Source of the DNA: Strigamia acuminata
Taxonomy: Eukaryota > Arthropoda > Chilopoda > Geophilomorpha > Linotaeniidae
Length of the DNA stretch: 64,000 nucleotides
Assembly: GCA_949358305.1 (NCBI GenBank)
Contig: OX442314.1
Location: forward strand, 25,413,060 to 25,477,059
Direction of reading: 5' to 3'
Shown: in pieces, positions 24,812 to 35,404 of the stretch
How the letters are laid out: each line of letters begins with the position of its first letter
Numbering within the stretch: the first letter of the stretch is position 1
Notes under the pieces: generated by a model
Seen by the model: the letters and a program-made list of their open reading frames with translations, nothing else
Told to the model about the DNA's origin: nothing
Databases searched by the model: none
Translations under genes and position numbers: made by a program

Positions 24812-25232
24812 TATACTCGAGTTGCACTCAAAAAGGCACCTCACAACGTGTACTCCCATTGGTCGAGCCAGTTTACTGGTGTAGTGATCCGAAAAAATAG
24901 ACCCAAACACCAAAATTGCATTACAATGTACAGACATTGTAATCGATTGCCTAGGCAACGGCCTAAAATTCAAACTTCCAGACGATGTAAGCAATAAACA
25001 CATTAAACATGAGTTTGACATTTTTTAATGTGTAAAACTTCATTTTAATGATGGAAATAAGATTTTTTATTAAATAAAATCAAAATAACATTAACTAAAC
25101 TAGTCATAACAATCACATCAATAAATAAAAATCAAAACTACTTCTCCTAGTAGTAGTATACAGTCTGGAGTTAGTAGTAAACTGGCTCGACCAATGGGAC
25201 TGAGGTGCCTTTTTGAGTGCAACTCGAGTATA
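24812..25232. mobile_element. 421-bp MITE with about 60-bp inverted repeats
   Basis: The left arm (24812-24877) starts TATACTCGAGTTGCACTCAA and includes GGTCGAGCCAGTTTACT. The right arm (25176-25232) is its reverse complement with a few differences. The interior contains an X-box-like palindrome ATTGCCTAGGCAAC at 24946-24959. There is no coding capacity. TA-rich ends suggest a TA target site. Confidence 0.85.
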
Positions 25233-27129
25233 CAACAGCGTTTCTCTGATGGGGCGCAACGGTGTTCAATCACTTTATTATTGCCAATTCCAATTCCAAC
25301 TTACTGCCTGTAATTGGTTGCAATACACCGCGTGCATTGTAATGCATTTTGAAATGCATCTGGTTTCACGAGATTGCATTTTGTAATGCGTTCCCAAGAC
25401 TATTCTTTCTCAAATATGGATGCATTTGGAATGCATTACAATATATTGTACAATATATTTTCGAATCATCCGGGGACTTAAGTATTATGTGGACACTTCC
25501 TCGATTCTTCACTATTTACAAGTGAAGCCAACACCCAAAACCGTTGTAACCGCTAAAACGATAATTTTTACCTGGAGCAGAACCGTATATGTACATCCAA
25601 GTCCATTGAGTCAGGTGTGTACCCACCGGGTGTTTAGGGTGTGCAAGAAACACGGATGGTGCAAAATTAAGGGCACACAAGATCGGCAATAAAATTTTCT
25701 AACATGTAATTTTGCGACACTATTACCTCTTTAACTTAGATGGGGAAGACAAATCAATAATTAGGATAAATAAAATAGGTAAATTCATTCTCTTTGATTA
25801 TTTTCCCACTTTTGAATTTATAAACAGTGCCGGAAGAATGACCACAGGCATGCATTGAGCAACCAACCACTTATGAAAGAATGTCTGATGTTAATTGTGT
25901 TTATTCACAAGTTAATTACGTTTCAGTAAGAAAAAAAAACAACTCCAACCTGCAATAAATATCTTCAGGAGTTCCTACTGTGTATTACTTACGAAAATGG
26001 TGATAAACAGTCTGTCAAATGTATGATTTTTGCTTTTTATCCTATTCATGACACAGCATATCTTGTTAAGACAGATTGTCAGTGAAGGTTTCTGATATTC
26101 TCCTAAGCCATATACAATTATCCGAAAAGAGGTCCCCAAAGGGTTAAACACCATCATTCATCACTTAATCTTCAACTGACAGCACACCGTGCAGTCAAAA
26201 GTATTTGCCCAAACTTCCAACAAGGACTCTGCAGAAGGACAAAGAAATAAAGAAAAATAATCCTTACTTTTATTGCTATTCAGTCCGAGTCTCACGGAAT
26301 GAATATAAACTCGATCCTTCCCCTTTACGCCCCAACAAAAATCCATCAACCTGTCCTCATAAACCCACCTCCAATAATTGCAAAATTACCTCCAAAAGGT
26401 AATTAACCAGATAACATCCATGGCGATATTTAAAAACACACAATTACTGAGTAAATCAAATGTAACCTAACTTACACTGGCAATGCAATCAAACTAGATT
26501 TAATGGACATTATAATTACTAGCTAGCAGACAGCTTAAATAACAACGGTCGAAGCGCTATAACATTTCGCAGCCTGTAGGTACTAAACTTATGCCAGTTA
26601 CTAATCATTAGCTGTGAAATATGTTGTGTTATGGGTCACAAACCAGTTGTATTTTAGCAAGAATAAAGGAAAGAGTTTAAAGTGTTCAAGGTTTTGCCAT
26701 CAGGCCTTGATGTGTTAAGAAAGAGTTGACCAACTTGAACTTAAGGTCAATGCATAAAAATGATACGAAGTCATTATCAACACATTTCTTTTTGTGCATT
26801 ACACGTGACACATTTGCTAAATGATGGTTGTAAAACGAGAAAAACATAGAGCGGACTTACGAGGAAGAAAGGGAACCAGGTCAACAAAGTAGACAATACT
26901 GAAACAAGTGCCTCCGAAAGTGGTTTTTGGCCAATTATGGCGGTGTGTGGAATGATACTTTTCTTGAACAAATGCGAGTTATTATGTGATAGCGATTTGT
27001 GAATAGAGCCACTATGAAATATTTCGCGGTAAGTGGTAGTAGACAAAGACATTACAATCGTACTACTGGAAGTTAATGTATACGTTCAAAAGAAAAAAAG
27101 GAAAAGGCGCTTCACCTTTTATTCCCATA
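25233..27129. other. non-coding stretch with repeat remnants
   Basis: Starts with CAGCGTTTCTCTGATGGGGC at 25242, resembling the end of the hAT MITE at 13694-14002. A palindromic remnant with TGCATTACAATATATTG lies at about 25320-25460. No gene is recognised further on. Confidence 0.5.
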
Positions 27130-27262
27130 AGGTTCATAAAAATCGATCAAAAAGCCGATAAAAATCGATTGAAAAGCCGATAAAAATCAATTAAAAAGCC
27201 GATAAAAATCGATTAAAAAACCGATAAAAATCGATTAAATAGCCGATAAATATAGATTAAAA
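27130..27262. repeat. 22-bp minisatellite
   Basis: GCCGAT or ACCGAT occurs at 27154, 27176, 27198, 27220 and 27242, giving about six 22-bp units of the form AAAAATCGATTAAAAAGCCG. Confidence 0.9.
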
Positions 27263-27424
27263 GCATGCAAAAATGTGTTACAAAAAGCATTCTTGTAAAC
27301 CCAATGCATTTCAAAACACTCATTTAAATATATTTCAATGTATTTTTGAACCATATGGTTTATTGATTTCACCGTCAAAAGCACAACAGGTGTGTTCAAA
27401 TTGGTTAAATTGAGACTATAAATT

Positions 27425-27535
27425 CCGTGGGATTTATTTCCACATGTTTTATTTCTGCGAGATTTATTTCTACAAGATTTATTTCTACCGCGTTTATTTC
27501 AACGAGCTTTCTTTCCCTAATGGGATTTATAACCA
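27425..27535. repeat. degenerate 15-bp minisatellite
   Basis: Units of type GGGATTTATTTCTAC repeat about seven times with changes. The unit is the reverse complement of the cleaner array at 29435-29625, so both are the same family in opposite orientation 2 kb apart. Confidence 0.8.
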
Positions 27536-29434
27536 CAAGGGATTCCACAGGATTTAGCAAGATTCGTCTGTTGGGTTTTGTTATTTCATGTAAATTATTA
27601 TTTTCTTAAAAATCATCAAAAAATTCCTATTTGATACAATCTTAACCTAACCACTCAACAGAAAAATGTTGAAAAACATTTTTTTTTAAGAAAAGAAGGA
27701 AAACCAGACCTGGGTAAGCTGATCACTGACATAACAACTCCTTGAGAATAAAAAAAAGAAAAGAAAAAAAAACTTGCAACAGTATAACAACTATTCTTGT
27801 CTAAACTCAGGTGTAGTCTATCTTTTGCAAAGAAAACCAGCGTGAAATCCAATCAACTCATGCCTCACATATTTCATTGAAAAAACCAAGAGAAAAAGGT
27901 GATAAGAGCCAACAAGTTATCACTCTTCAATCTTCATCTTCAAACCAAACCATTTTATCAGTATATACCTAAAAAAAAAAAACATTATTTATATATATAC
28001 ACTGTACATATACACATAAATCCATCATTCCGTTTCATATCTCCCCCTCCTTTTACTAACACCTAGAAGGGTGTAGATGATAAACGAACAACACTTTAAA
28101 ACTGACAGAAAATTTTCCAAATAATTATACCTTACACCAATAGACTATTGCCTCAAAACTATTGGATAATTGCAACTAAATGACTTCAATAAAGCTGTGC
28201 CTCATAAAACTAAAAATCCCCTCTAATTTCCTCAAACTTCGCACATCAATTCCACAATTAACACTTTTTAAAATGGCAGCATTTGATATTTAGGGTGTGG
28301 GGTTAGATATAAATTACCAAGGTGTGATATAAAGATCTAATAAAATGATTATAAGTTTAATGAAAATAATTTCCAAAAAAAAAATATATCAGTGGCAACA
28401 ACCTTTGATTTTTTACATGTATTTTTTTTTCTACATGATTTGGTTAATTGAGAAATTTTTACAATGTCAATAAATTCCAACTTTTTATTTATTTTATTTA
28501 TTTTTTTTTTATTGAGATTTGAGACAAAGAGAAAAGAAAAGACGAAAAAAAAATTAAAACATAATTAGTGTGGAAAATCGCAATATGTAGCAATGATAAA
28601 ATGATCCAAGCGCGATATAAATGGCAGGAGCAAAAGTTGTGGTGTCATCCTCCGCAAATTACACCCGTGACCAAAACGCCATGTAATAAGTGTTTTGCGT
28701 TGTGCGGCCTTAATGAAAGGCCAAAATGTGCACTAATAAGTCTAGGACGGCAGCATTTTACACCCATTCGCCCTGATAACTAGTTATTTTTTTCATTCCT
28801 CCCAAAAATAACACCAAAAAATGTCACCCAAATTGCATTCATTTCTCCTTAATCACCCGAATCACAAAACCATTCCAGAAAAATTTATTACATCATTTAT
28901 AGAAATTAAATTCCGATATATTTTTAATTTTTAAATAAATGAAAATCTTCTCTCCAATTCTTATCAACAGATTAATTCTGGAGTGCCACCACACTCGTGC
29001 TACTGTTCAGACGCCTCTGAAAAGACTTTCTCTTATCTATTGTGCTTTTAGCCAATATTCCAGCATTGCACGAGGGTGTACGGTACAGTGGCGAAGAGGG
29101 GTGTCGCGCAGCGAGCGAGCGATAGAGAGAATTGAGTTGCCCAACAGGTGGTGGTGAAGTTATTGTCATGAACAAGAGCCGCTGCACACGCATGCAACCC
29201 GGGTTGAAAAGTACAGTAATTTCAACTGCGATTCAATCAATATACACCTTCATTCGACCCCACCCCGATTTCCAACACCTGCTTTTTTATACATTTTATA
29301 ACCAAAAATTATGGACAATTCCACAGACCACTCGCGTCACTCAATATCGCCATTTTACGCGTCAATTCTGAAAAATTTAAAATTTAAAATCTACTACAGT
29401 AGTCAACCTCGCAGATTGCATGGAATATTTATTA
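27536..29434. other. non-coding stretch, no gene seen
   Basis: AT-rich sequence with T and A tracts (for example 28497-28512) and no recognisable gene. Short frames around 28568-29370 carry no domain. Confidence 0.5.
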
Positions 29435-29625
29435 AAAGAAATAAATCCTGTAGAAATAAATCCCATAAAAATAAATCCCATAAAAATAAATCCCATAAAA
29501 ATAAATCCCATGGAAATAAATCCCGTAGAAAAATATCCCATAGAAATAAATCCCGTAGAAATAAACCCCGTAGAAATAAATCCCATGGAAATAAATCCTA
29601 TACAAATAAATCCCATAGAAATAAT
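29435..29625. repeat. 15-bp minisatellite
   Basis: About thirteen units of the form AAATAAATCCCATAG, with variants at the last three bases (TAA, TGG, GTAG). All three frames on both strands stay open across it, producing NPIKI- and GFISM-type peptides that are repeat translations. Confidence 0.95.
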
Positions 29626-30330
29626 AATAATAAATTTTTGGTTGTAGACTATTTTCGAAATATGGAAAAATACTCGAGAAGTAAAACAATCCACCGCAGA
29701 TCGTTTTGTGCAGTGAAGCTCAAGGGGCAGCAGATAGACGATGTTTGACGTATGAACAATGATCAAATCCACCAGTTGATAATCAATAGAAAAGTATAAA
29801 CCGAAAGCCAGATGGCTCGGTTTGTTGTGCAAGACGAGACTGTATTTTGTTTCCTTGGCAACGCGTCCCTTGACTACAGTGCAGCGCGGCGCACGCGCCA
29901 ATGCCATTGCACTCAGCGTTGCAATGTGAGGACACGCGGCAGCCACGCGAGCCTCCCTCTTCTTCATCTCCCAACCTCCTACTCTTTCTATTTACCCTCG
30001 ACGAGATCGGATGGAGGGGAGAGTGAAATCCCCCATTCAAGCCACCACATCTGCTTGGGGACACTATTTCGGGAGTCCTTGGCTATGGGTATGGGTAGGG
30101 GTATAGGTAGGGGTGGATTTTAACGGAGTAAAAAGGGAAGGAGGGATCTAAACATGGGGTGAATGCCACTTCACATATATGTAACCATTTTTACTATTTT
30201 TTTTATAATAATGTTAGTAATATGTCGGGAAAAATTTATTTTTCTTAATATTACAAAATTTTCATACAGAAATAAAATCTAGGAAATGTCGTAAAAAATA
30301 CTATTTATAATAATAGTTCAAAGGACCATA
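29626..30330. other. GC-richer non-coding island
   Basis: A CG-rich patch at 29845-30030 stands out from the AT-rich flanks. It carries GTTTCCTTGGCAAC at 29849-29862, a good match to the X-box bound by RFX factors, which commonly sits in promoters of ciliary genes. No credible coding exon follows, so it may be a promoter of an unseen transcript or an enhancer. Confidence 0.35.
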
Positions 30331-30719
30331 AATGCTCTAATTGAACGCGGGTGTTCTATTTGCAAAACCTAGATTTTTTTACCTACGGTAAATTTTTTTG
30401 GATTCCTGATGGGTTTTGACATTTATTTTAGTCGTTTTGTTCAATTTTTAAATTTATTTTAGTCGTTTTGTTCAATTTTTAAATGTATTTTAGTCGTTTT
30501 GTTCAATTTTAAATTTTATTTTAGTCGTTTTGTTCAATTTTTAAATGTATTTTAGTCGTTTTGTTCAATTTTTAAATGTATTTTAGTCGTTTTGTTCAAT
30601 TTTTAAATGTATTTTAGTCGTTTTGTTCAATTTTTAAATGTATGTTAGTCGTTTTGTTCAATTTAGATATTGAATTCAGCCGTTTTGGTTAATTTAAACC
30701 CGCGTTCTATTAGAGCATT
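30331..30719. mobile_element. TA-flanked MITE carrying a 31-bp minisatellite
   Basis: Left end AATGCTCTAATTGAACGCGG and right end, read inward, AATGCTCTAATAGAACGCGG. Both are flanked by TA (30329-30330 and 30720-30721). The interior (30421-30665) is a minisatellite: TAGTCGTTTTGTTCAATTTT recurs every 31 bp from 30429, about eight copies. The same array family, reverse-complemented, lies at 63522-63812. Confidence 0.9.
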
Positions 30720-30721
30720 TA

Positions 30722-31735
30722 CAATAATTATCCTAAAACAAACAATTTTTATTTTATTTTATTTTACTTTTAAAAAAAAAATCCCAATAATCTAAAGCGC
30801 AATAAATCTCGCAAGATTTTTATCACCATCATCAAATACAACAACAAATCGGTGTAAAAAATTAAAAAATAAAACACCCAACATTTAATGATTGATTTAT
30901 AGAAGCGGTGGGACATTCCTTGAGTGATGCACACCTCATCACGAGACGTTTTTTATCACTTGCTTTCAACATCAAAAGCCGAAGAAAATAAGAAACCACA
31001 GAGAAAATCTGTTGGTAAACACCGGCACACACCCAATGTTGACGCAACGAACCCCAGAACTGATAAACAACAGCAGCGACAAAAATTTGAAAATGGAAAT
31101 AACTCAACAGTTTTAACGGTATAGCAACACTCTCGTAATTAGAAAGTGTGGAAGTAAGCGGCAATAAACCCTTTTTATCTCGTTTTATCCATTTCCGGTT
31201 TTATTATTCTCGTTGTGTGATGAGGAATTGAGGAAATATTAAAAGAAAAAAAAATCCCCTTGTCAACAAACACGCAGCGTCCCAGTGCAGGTGTGAGGAC
31301 ACGTGGTATAAGGCGACGCGTGTCTGTTTGATTTCTTTTTGCCGACACATGGATTATGATTAACGATGAGGTCACAGGGCCATGCGACAGACAGGTGATG
31401 GATTCACCTTGAAGGTGGATGCGAGCCGCCACTTGCAACTCTTTAATTTTTAAAGTTCATTTTTTGTTTGTTTTCAAACTTTTTTTTTTTTTTTTTTTTT
31501 TTTGTAAGTTAAATGAGGCAACTTTCATTTATAGAATGTTAAAATCGAACAGTTTTTAATTTCTATTTAGCCAAATTTTTAGCTAATTTTTTTTTTAGCC
31601 AAATACCAGAATATTTTGAATTTTTCAAATACTTGTAGCTAAAATTAGAAATGTCTCAAATATAAACAATAGTAAATTCTTTAAATACCAAAATTTACCA
31701 ATTTTTTAATTACCATAGAGTTTAAAACTACTAAA
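30722..31735. other. non-coding stretch, no gene seen
   Basis: No gene seen. A poly-T run lies at about 31481-31503. The overlapping frames at 30862-31164 (-) and 31175-31438 (-) have no recognisable motif. Confidence 0.5.
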
Positions 31736-31985
31736 AAATGTAAATTTGCCAACTACCAAAAATTGTAAATTTGCCAAATACCAAAAATTGTAAATTTGTC
31801 AAATACCAAAAATTGTAAATTTGCCAAATACCAAAAATTGTAAATTTGCCAAATACCAAAAATTGTAAATTTGCCAAATACCAAAAATTGTAAATTTGCC
31901 AAATACCAAAAATTGTAAATTTGCCAAATACCAAAAATTGTAAATTTGCCAAATACCAAAAATTGTAAATTTGCCAAATACCAAA
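31736..31985. repeat. 25-bp minisatellite
   Basis: TAAATTTGCCAAATACCAAA recurs every 25 bp (31741, 31766, 31791 and so on), about ten copies. It grades into looser CCAAATACCAAA-rich sequence up to about 32200. Since 25 is not a multiple of three, the open minus frames cycle through three peptides, which confirms they are repeat translation. Confidence 0.93.
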
Positions 31986-33300
31986 AAAAACCACCAAATA
32001 CCAAAAATTACAAATTCTCCAAATTCCAAATACTTGTATAACCAATTCTCCAAATACCAAAAGATTATCAATTTTCCAAATTCCAAAAACTACGAATTCT
32101 CCAAATACCCAAAATCACCAATTCTTTCAAAATCATCAAATTCTGCAAACACCAAAAATTTTCAAAATTAATTTTCTAGATACCAAAACCTACCAAATCA
32201 GACCAAACTAACAAAATTTACCACAAATCTCACGACCCATCTGCCCATCCCCTCACAACCAACCATCACCACCAACTTCACTATTCCTCTTCTTCTCCTT
32301 TCTCCCATTAGAATTTAATAACAATTCCACCACACATTCAAAACAACACACTTCCGACCGATTGAATCCTCACAAACTGCCACACAAAACACTTGTATTC
32401 GATGGCCTTCAACTCCGACTTGACCTGAGCTTAAGCCGGAGCATGCGCACATGACTCAAACCCAATCCACAAGATAGTGACTCAAGAGGGGCCCCTGGCT
32501 ACTTTTCGAGTTTCTTCAAAGTATCCGTGAACAGTTCCGTGAACGGTTTCGAATTACAGTGACTAATACTACGTGGGACGGATGTGTATCCAAACTACCA
32601 ATGAGTATGTAAAAGTTGTCCCGTGAGAAAAGTGTTCAGAGAAAAAAAAAACGAAAAAATAAACATAAAAATAAAAAATAAATAAATAAAGAGAGCGAAA
32701 TTTGCATCCTGCTCCAATTGACTTGACCAAGCAATTTTCTCCCAGCCCCGAGCCAAGCACGTTCACACAACAAACAAATGGACTAGTTAACTCCTCACTT
32801 CGAAAACCACATAAATTTTTCCCTGGCAAGCGCCCTATAACACACCGCCGCACAACACCTCCAATTAGCCCTTTTGACAGTCCTTCGTGGCCGTATTTCA
32901 ACAATCAACGGCCAAAAACATTAAATTTGACAACATTTTATCCGACCGACATCGAGTTCTCACCGCGGCAGCAACACCTCGAAACTCCGTCAAAAACAAT
33001 TCAAAACTCCGTCAAAAAAATAAAAATCAATTTCCACTTAAAAATTGATAAAATTCCACGTCCCATCATCGAAAAACCCGCTTTTTTATTTATTTTGCGA
33101 CGGTATTAAATGTGCAAAACCCAATTTTTAATAAATAAATAAAGCGAAAACACGTTGGAGATTGACAGGAACCAAGCCGTGCACCCGACCCTTAAGCCTA
33201 ACTACGTGCAACCAACAAAAACGGCCCCGACTTAATGAAACATAATGACAGTGTGTGGGCGAAAATTTACCCCATACATCATTTACTCGTCTCCACCGAG
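31986..33300. other. upstream flank of the ASCL gene, non-coding
   Basis: C/A-rich sequence follows the 25-bp array and passes into more complex DNA. A CGTGAGAA match to the Su(H)/RBPJ consensus YGTGRGAA lies at 32622-32629, about 2.1 kb upstream of the ASCL start codon. The frames of 111 and 135 aa at 32569-33109 have no recognisable domain and are not called. Confidence 0.5.
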
Positions 33301-33376
33301 TCCCGTGGGAGCAGAGGCAGAGAGAGATGCTCGCGAAACCACCAATGCGCCCCATGGCGTGCGCTGCCAAATCCAG

Positions 33377-33393
33377 TTCCCACGCCACACCTG
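33377..33393 (-). promoter_or_regulatory. candidate Su(H) site next to a proneural E-box
   Basis: TTCCCACG (33377-33384) is the reverse complement of CGTGGGAA, the high-affinity Su(H)/RBPJ site. Three bases later, CACCTG (33388-33393) lies in a context that reads GCAGGTG on the minus strand, matching the RCAGSTG proneural consensus. The pair lies in a GC-rich block 1.35 kb upstream of the ASCL start codon. In Drosophila, adjacent Su(H) and proneural sites integrate Notch and bHLH input. Function here is inferred. Confidence 0.4.
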
Positions 33394-33724
33394 CGACTTC
33401 TCTCCCATCTAACGGACGAATCCCTAACTAAACCCGTGGCGCGTGTCTGCCAGTGTCTCGCGTGCCGCCCGCCACTTGGCCGAGGCGCCAACCACGCGCT
33501 GCTGCACGTCGAGGCTGCGCAACACTTGCCGTCGGCGCGCACAAAACTTTTCCCAAAACTTTTTTCTCCACCTTCGGAAACTCTTTTTTCCACAAATCCA
33601 ACACTCACGAATCTAAAGATACACTTAGCATTTTTTTTGTTTGTTTTTTTTTACATCTCATACTCACAATCTTCAAAGTCTCGCAACTACCTGACTTTGC
33701 TACCTGTTCCACATCACGAGTCAA

Positions 33725-33935
33725 CAAATCCACCCAAAAAAACCAAAAAAAAAAACCAATAAAAACCAAAAAATCAATCACTACAAAAATAAACCAAAAA
33801 ACCAAAAAAAACCAAAAAACCAAAATACTCACCAAAAAAACCAAAAAAACACAAAAAAAACAAAAAAAACACCAAAAAATCGCCAAAAACCAAAAAATAA
33901 TCACCAAAAACCCCAAAAAAATCACCAGAACCATT
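33725..33935. repeat. A-rich CCAAAAAA low-complexity tract
   Basis: Irregular repeats of AACCAAAAAA and related words over about 210 bp. The lysine- and threonine-rich plus frame and the phenylalanine-rich minus frame across it are low-complexity artefacts. Confidence 0.85.
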
Positions 33936-34467
33936 ATTTACTATCCCAAAACCTGACAAATACTTAAAAACTTGCAACACTATTCCCACATCTCCCCTCC
34001 CCAGTTTCCAAGACGATGGTTAAAGGTATAGAAATGGGGGTATGCATTTCTTTGTGAGGGAAAAGTCCAACTCCCAAAGAGAGAGAGAGAGAGAGAAGAG
34101 AGGGGTTTGTATATACGTATACAAAAAAAAAAAAAAATAGAAGGGCCCCACACTCTTCATCATATGCTAATGATCCACGTGCTATCAACAATTCAATGCA
34201 GACAACCCACCAAACTCCTCTTTGACGAAACCAATTCCACCCCCACGTTTTCCCAAAAAACAAAAATTTAAAAAAACAAAAAAAAACAAAAAACAAAAAA
34301 AAGCGACAGAGTGAGTAGAAATTCGAGTGAAATAAATAAGGGGCAGACAAGGGTCACTTCGCTATAGCGAGGTTATAAGGGTTCGCAAAGTAATCTGGGA
34401 AAAGAGAAGGGACGTTGCATCGCTATTCGTATCGCGCTAGCATCGCCTTCGGGCAGCCAGTCAGTTG
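33936..34467. other. 5' flank of the ASCL gene with GA microsatellite
   Basis: Non-coding. Contains a GA dinucleotide tract (34077-34103), an E-box CACGTG near 34167 and an A-rich tract at 34255-34302. No coding frame is supported. Confidence 0.6.
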
Positions 34468-34507
34468 TTTATTTAATATAGCGAGGCACGCGTTCACCTG
34501 GGTGAAC
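34468..34507 (+). promoter_or_regulatory. candidate core promoter with Hes-type and E-box sites
   Basis: A TATA-like TTTATTTAATATAG (34468-34481) is followed by CACGCG (34487-34492), a class C site of the kind bound by Hairy/HES repressors, and CACCTG (34495-34500) inside the imperfect dyad GTTCACCTGGGTGAAC. Transcription could start near 34500, giving a 5'UTR of about 240 nt. HES repression of ASCL genes through class C sites is known in other animals. The start site here is a guess from motif order. Confidence 0.35.
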
Positions 34508-34545
34508 ATACGAGGTCCTAGAGCAGCGTGGAGGAGGCGGAGCCT

Positions 34546-34563
34546 ATGGTAGGCAGGACTTGA
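34546..34563 (+). other. short upstream ORF in the probable 5'UTR
   Basis: ATG GTA GGC AGG ACT TGA encodes five residues and closes 182 nt before the ASCL start codon. If the transcript starts upstream of it, this uORF could modulate translation. There is no evidence that it is used. Confidence 0.3.
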
Positions 34564-34745
34564 GCCCAGGGGAGAGCGGGGTGGTGAGGGTAGTGCAACC
34601 TCGCACATTTGTGGGGACTCCCAGACCGACTCAACGCCAGTCTCGCGCCAGACGCAGTGCTGACAACACGCTCCTCACCTCAGCTCCTCAGCACCTCCGT
34701 TCATCCCGTTTAAAGTGAGAGTTCTCTTCGACAACACACAACATC

Positions 34746-35402
34746 ATGGAAACCAGTGCTAGCTTATACATGGCAGCCGAGATGCTGAGCATGCAACAAA
34801 ACGCGTCGTCGCCCATCACGGGCCACCACGGCGGCAAGGCCAAGCGAGCGCGGCCCGACTCGCTCTCCTCGCCCGGCCAGCTGAGCAGCGGCAGCGGCAC
34901 GCCCGAACTCATGCGCTGCAAGCGGCGCATCACTTTCAACCAGCTCGGCTACGGCCTGCCGCAAGCCCCGCCGGCCGCCGTCGCTCGGCGGAACGAGCGC
35001 GAGCGCAACCGTGTCAAACTGGTCAATCTCGGATTCGCCACGCTGCGGGAACACGTGCCCAACGGTGCCAAGAACAAGAAAATGAGCAAGGTAGAGACGC
35101 TGCGCTCGGCCGTCGACTACATCAGGCAGTTACAGCAGACGCTACAGTCCGACTCGATCGACCTTCAAGGGCTGGCGCTCATCCCCTACCCGGACTCCAC
35201 GAGCAGCAACGGCAGCGCGCAGGAGGGCAACGAGAACTGTTATCCCCGCTCAGCCATGGCCCAGTTGGCGCCGCATCAGAGCCCGGCCTGCTCGCTCGCC
35301 AGTTCGCCCACGCCGAGCTACGCCTCGGATTCATCCTCATACAACGAAGCGCTTAGTCCCGAAGACGAAGAACTTCTCGATTTCTCCAGCTGGTTTTCTT
35401 AA
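34746..35402 (+). CDS. ASCL1-like: Achaete-scute family bHLH transcription factor (ASCL1/2 type)
   Basis: A 218-residue proneural transcription factor, expected to heterodimerise with an E-protein/Daughterless, bind CANNTG E-boxes in the nucleus and drive neural progenitor fate. The bHLH spans about residues 78-133: basic region [13 protein letters not shown] (79-91), helix 1 [13 protein letters not shown], loop PNGAKNKK and helix 2 [19 protein letters not shown]. Before it comes the family motif [15 protein letters not shown] (58-72). The C-terminus [15 protein letters not shown] (203-217) is the conserved end motif of ASCL proteins, so the protein is complete. Length is close to vertebrate ASCL1 (about 236 aa). 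The start at 34746 has a strong context (A at -3, G at +4) and no in-frame upstream start is needed. The gene is uninterrupted and GC-rich against AT-rich flanks. [18 protein letters not shown] places it with ASCL1/2 rather than ASCL3-5. No second family member is in the window, unlike the clustered insect complex. Confidence 0.98.
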   Translation: METSASLYMAAEMLSMQQNASSPITGHHGGKAKRARPDSLSSPGQLSSGSGTPELMRCKRRITFNQLGYGLPQAPPAAVARRNERERNRVKLVNLGFATLREHVPNGAKNKKMSKVETLRSAVDYIRQLQQTLQSDSIDLQGLALIPYPDSTSSNGSAQEGNENCYPRSAMAQLAPHQSPACSLASSPTPSYASDSSSYNEALSPEDEELLDFSSWFS

Positions 35403-35404
35403 AG

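Noticed and set aside
29377-29967. 196-aa minus and 145-aa plus frames with GFIS/NKSH repeats
   Set aside because: They come from the 15-bp minisatellite and fuse with unrelated flanking DNA. No domain is present.
31731-32086. Overlapping minus frames rich in FGIWQIYNFW
   Set aside because: The 25-bp unit cycles through three frames giving the same peptides, a clear sign of repeat translation.
33235-33762. 175-aa plus frame upstream of the ASCL gene
   Set aside because: It runs from a GC-rich block into low-complexity AACCAAAA sequence and has no domain. Competing frames exist on both strands.
34764-35054. 96-aa minus-strand frame antisense to the ASCL gene
   Set aside because: It is the shadow of a GC-rich bHLH coding region. 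It has no recognisable motif, and codon bias explains the lack of stops.
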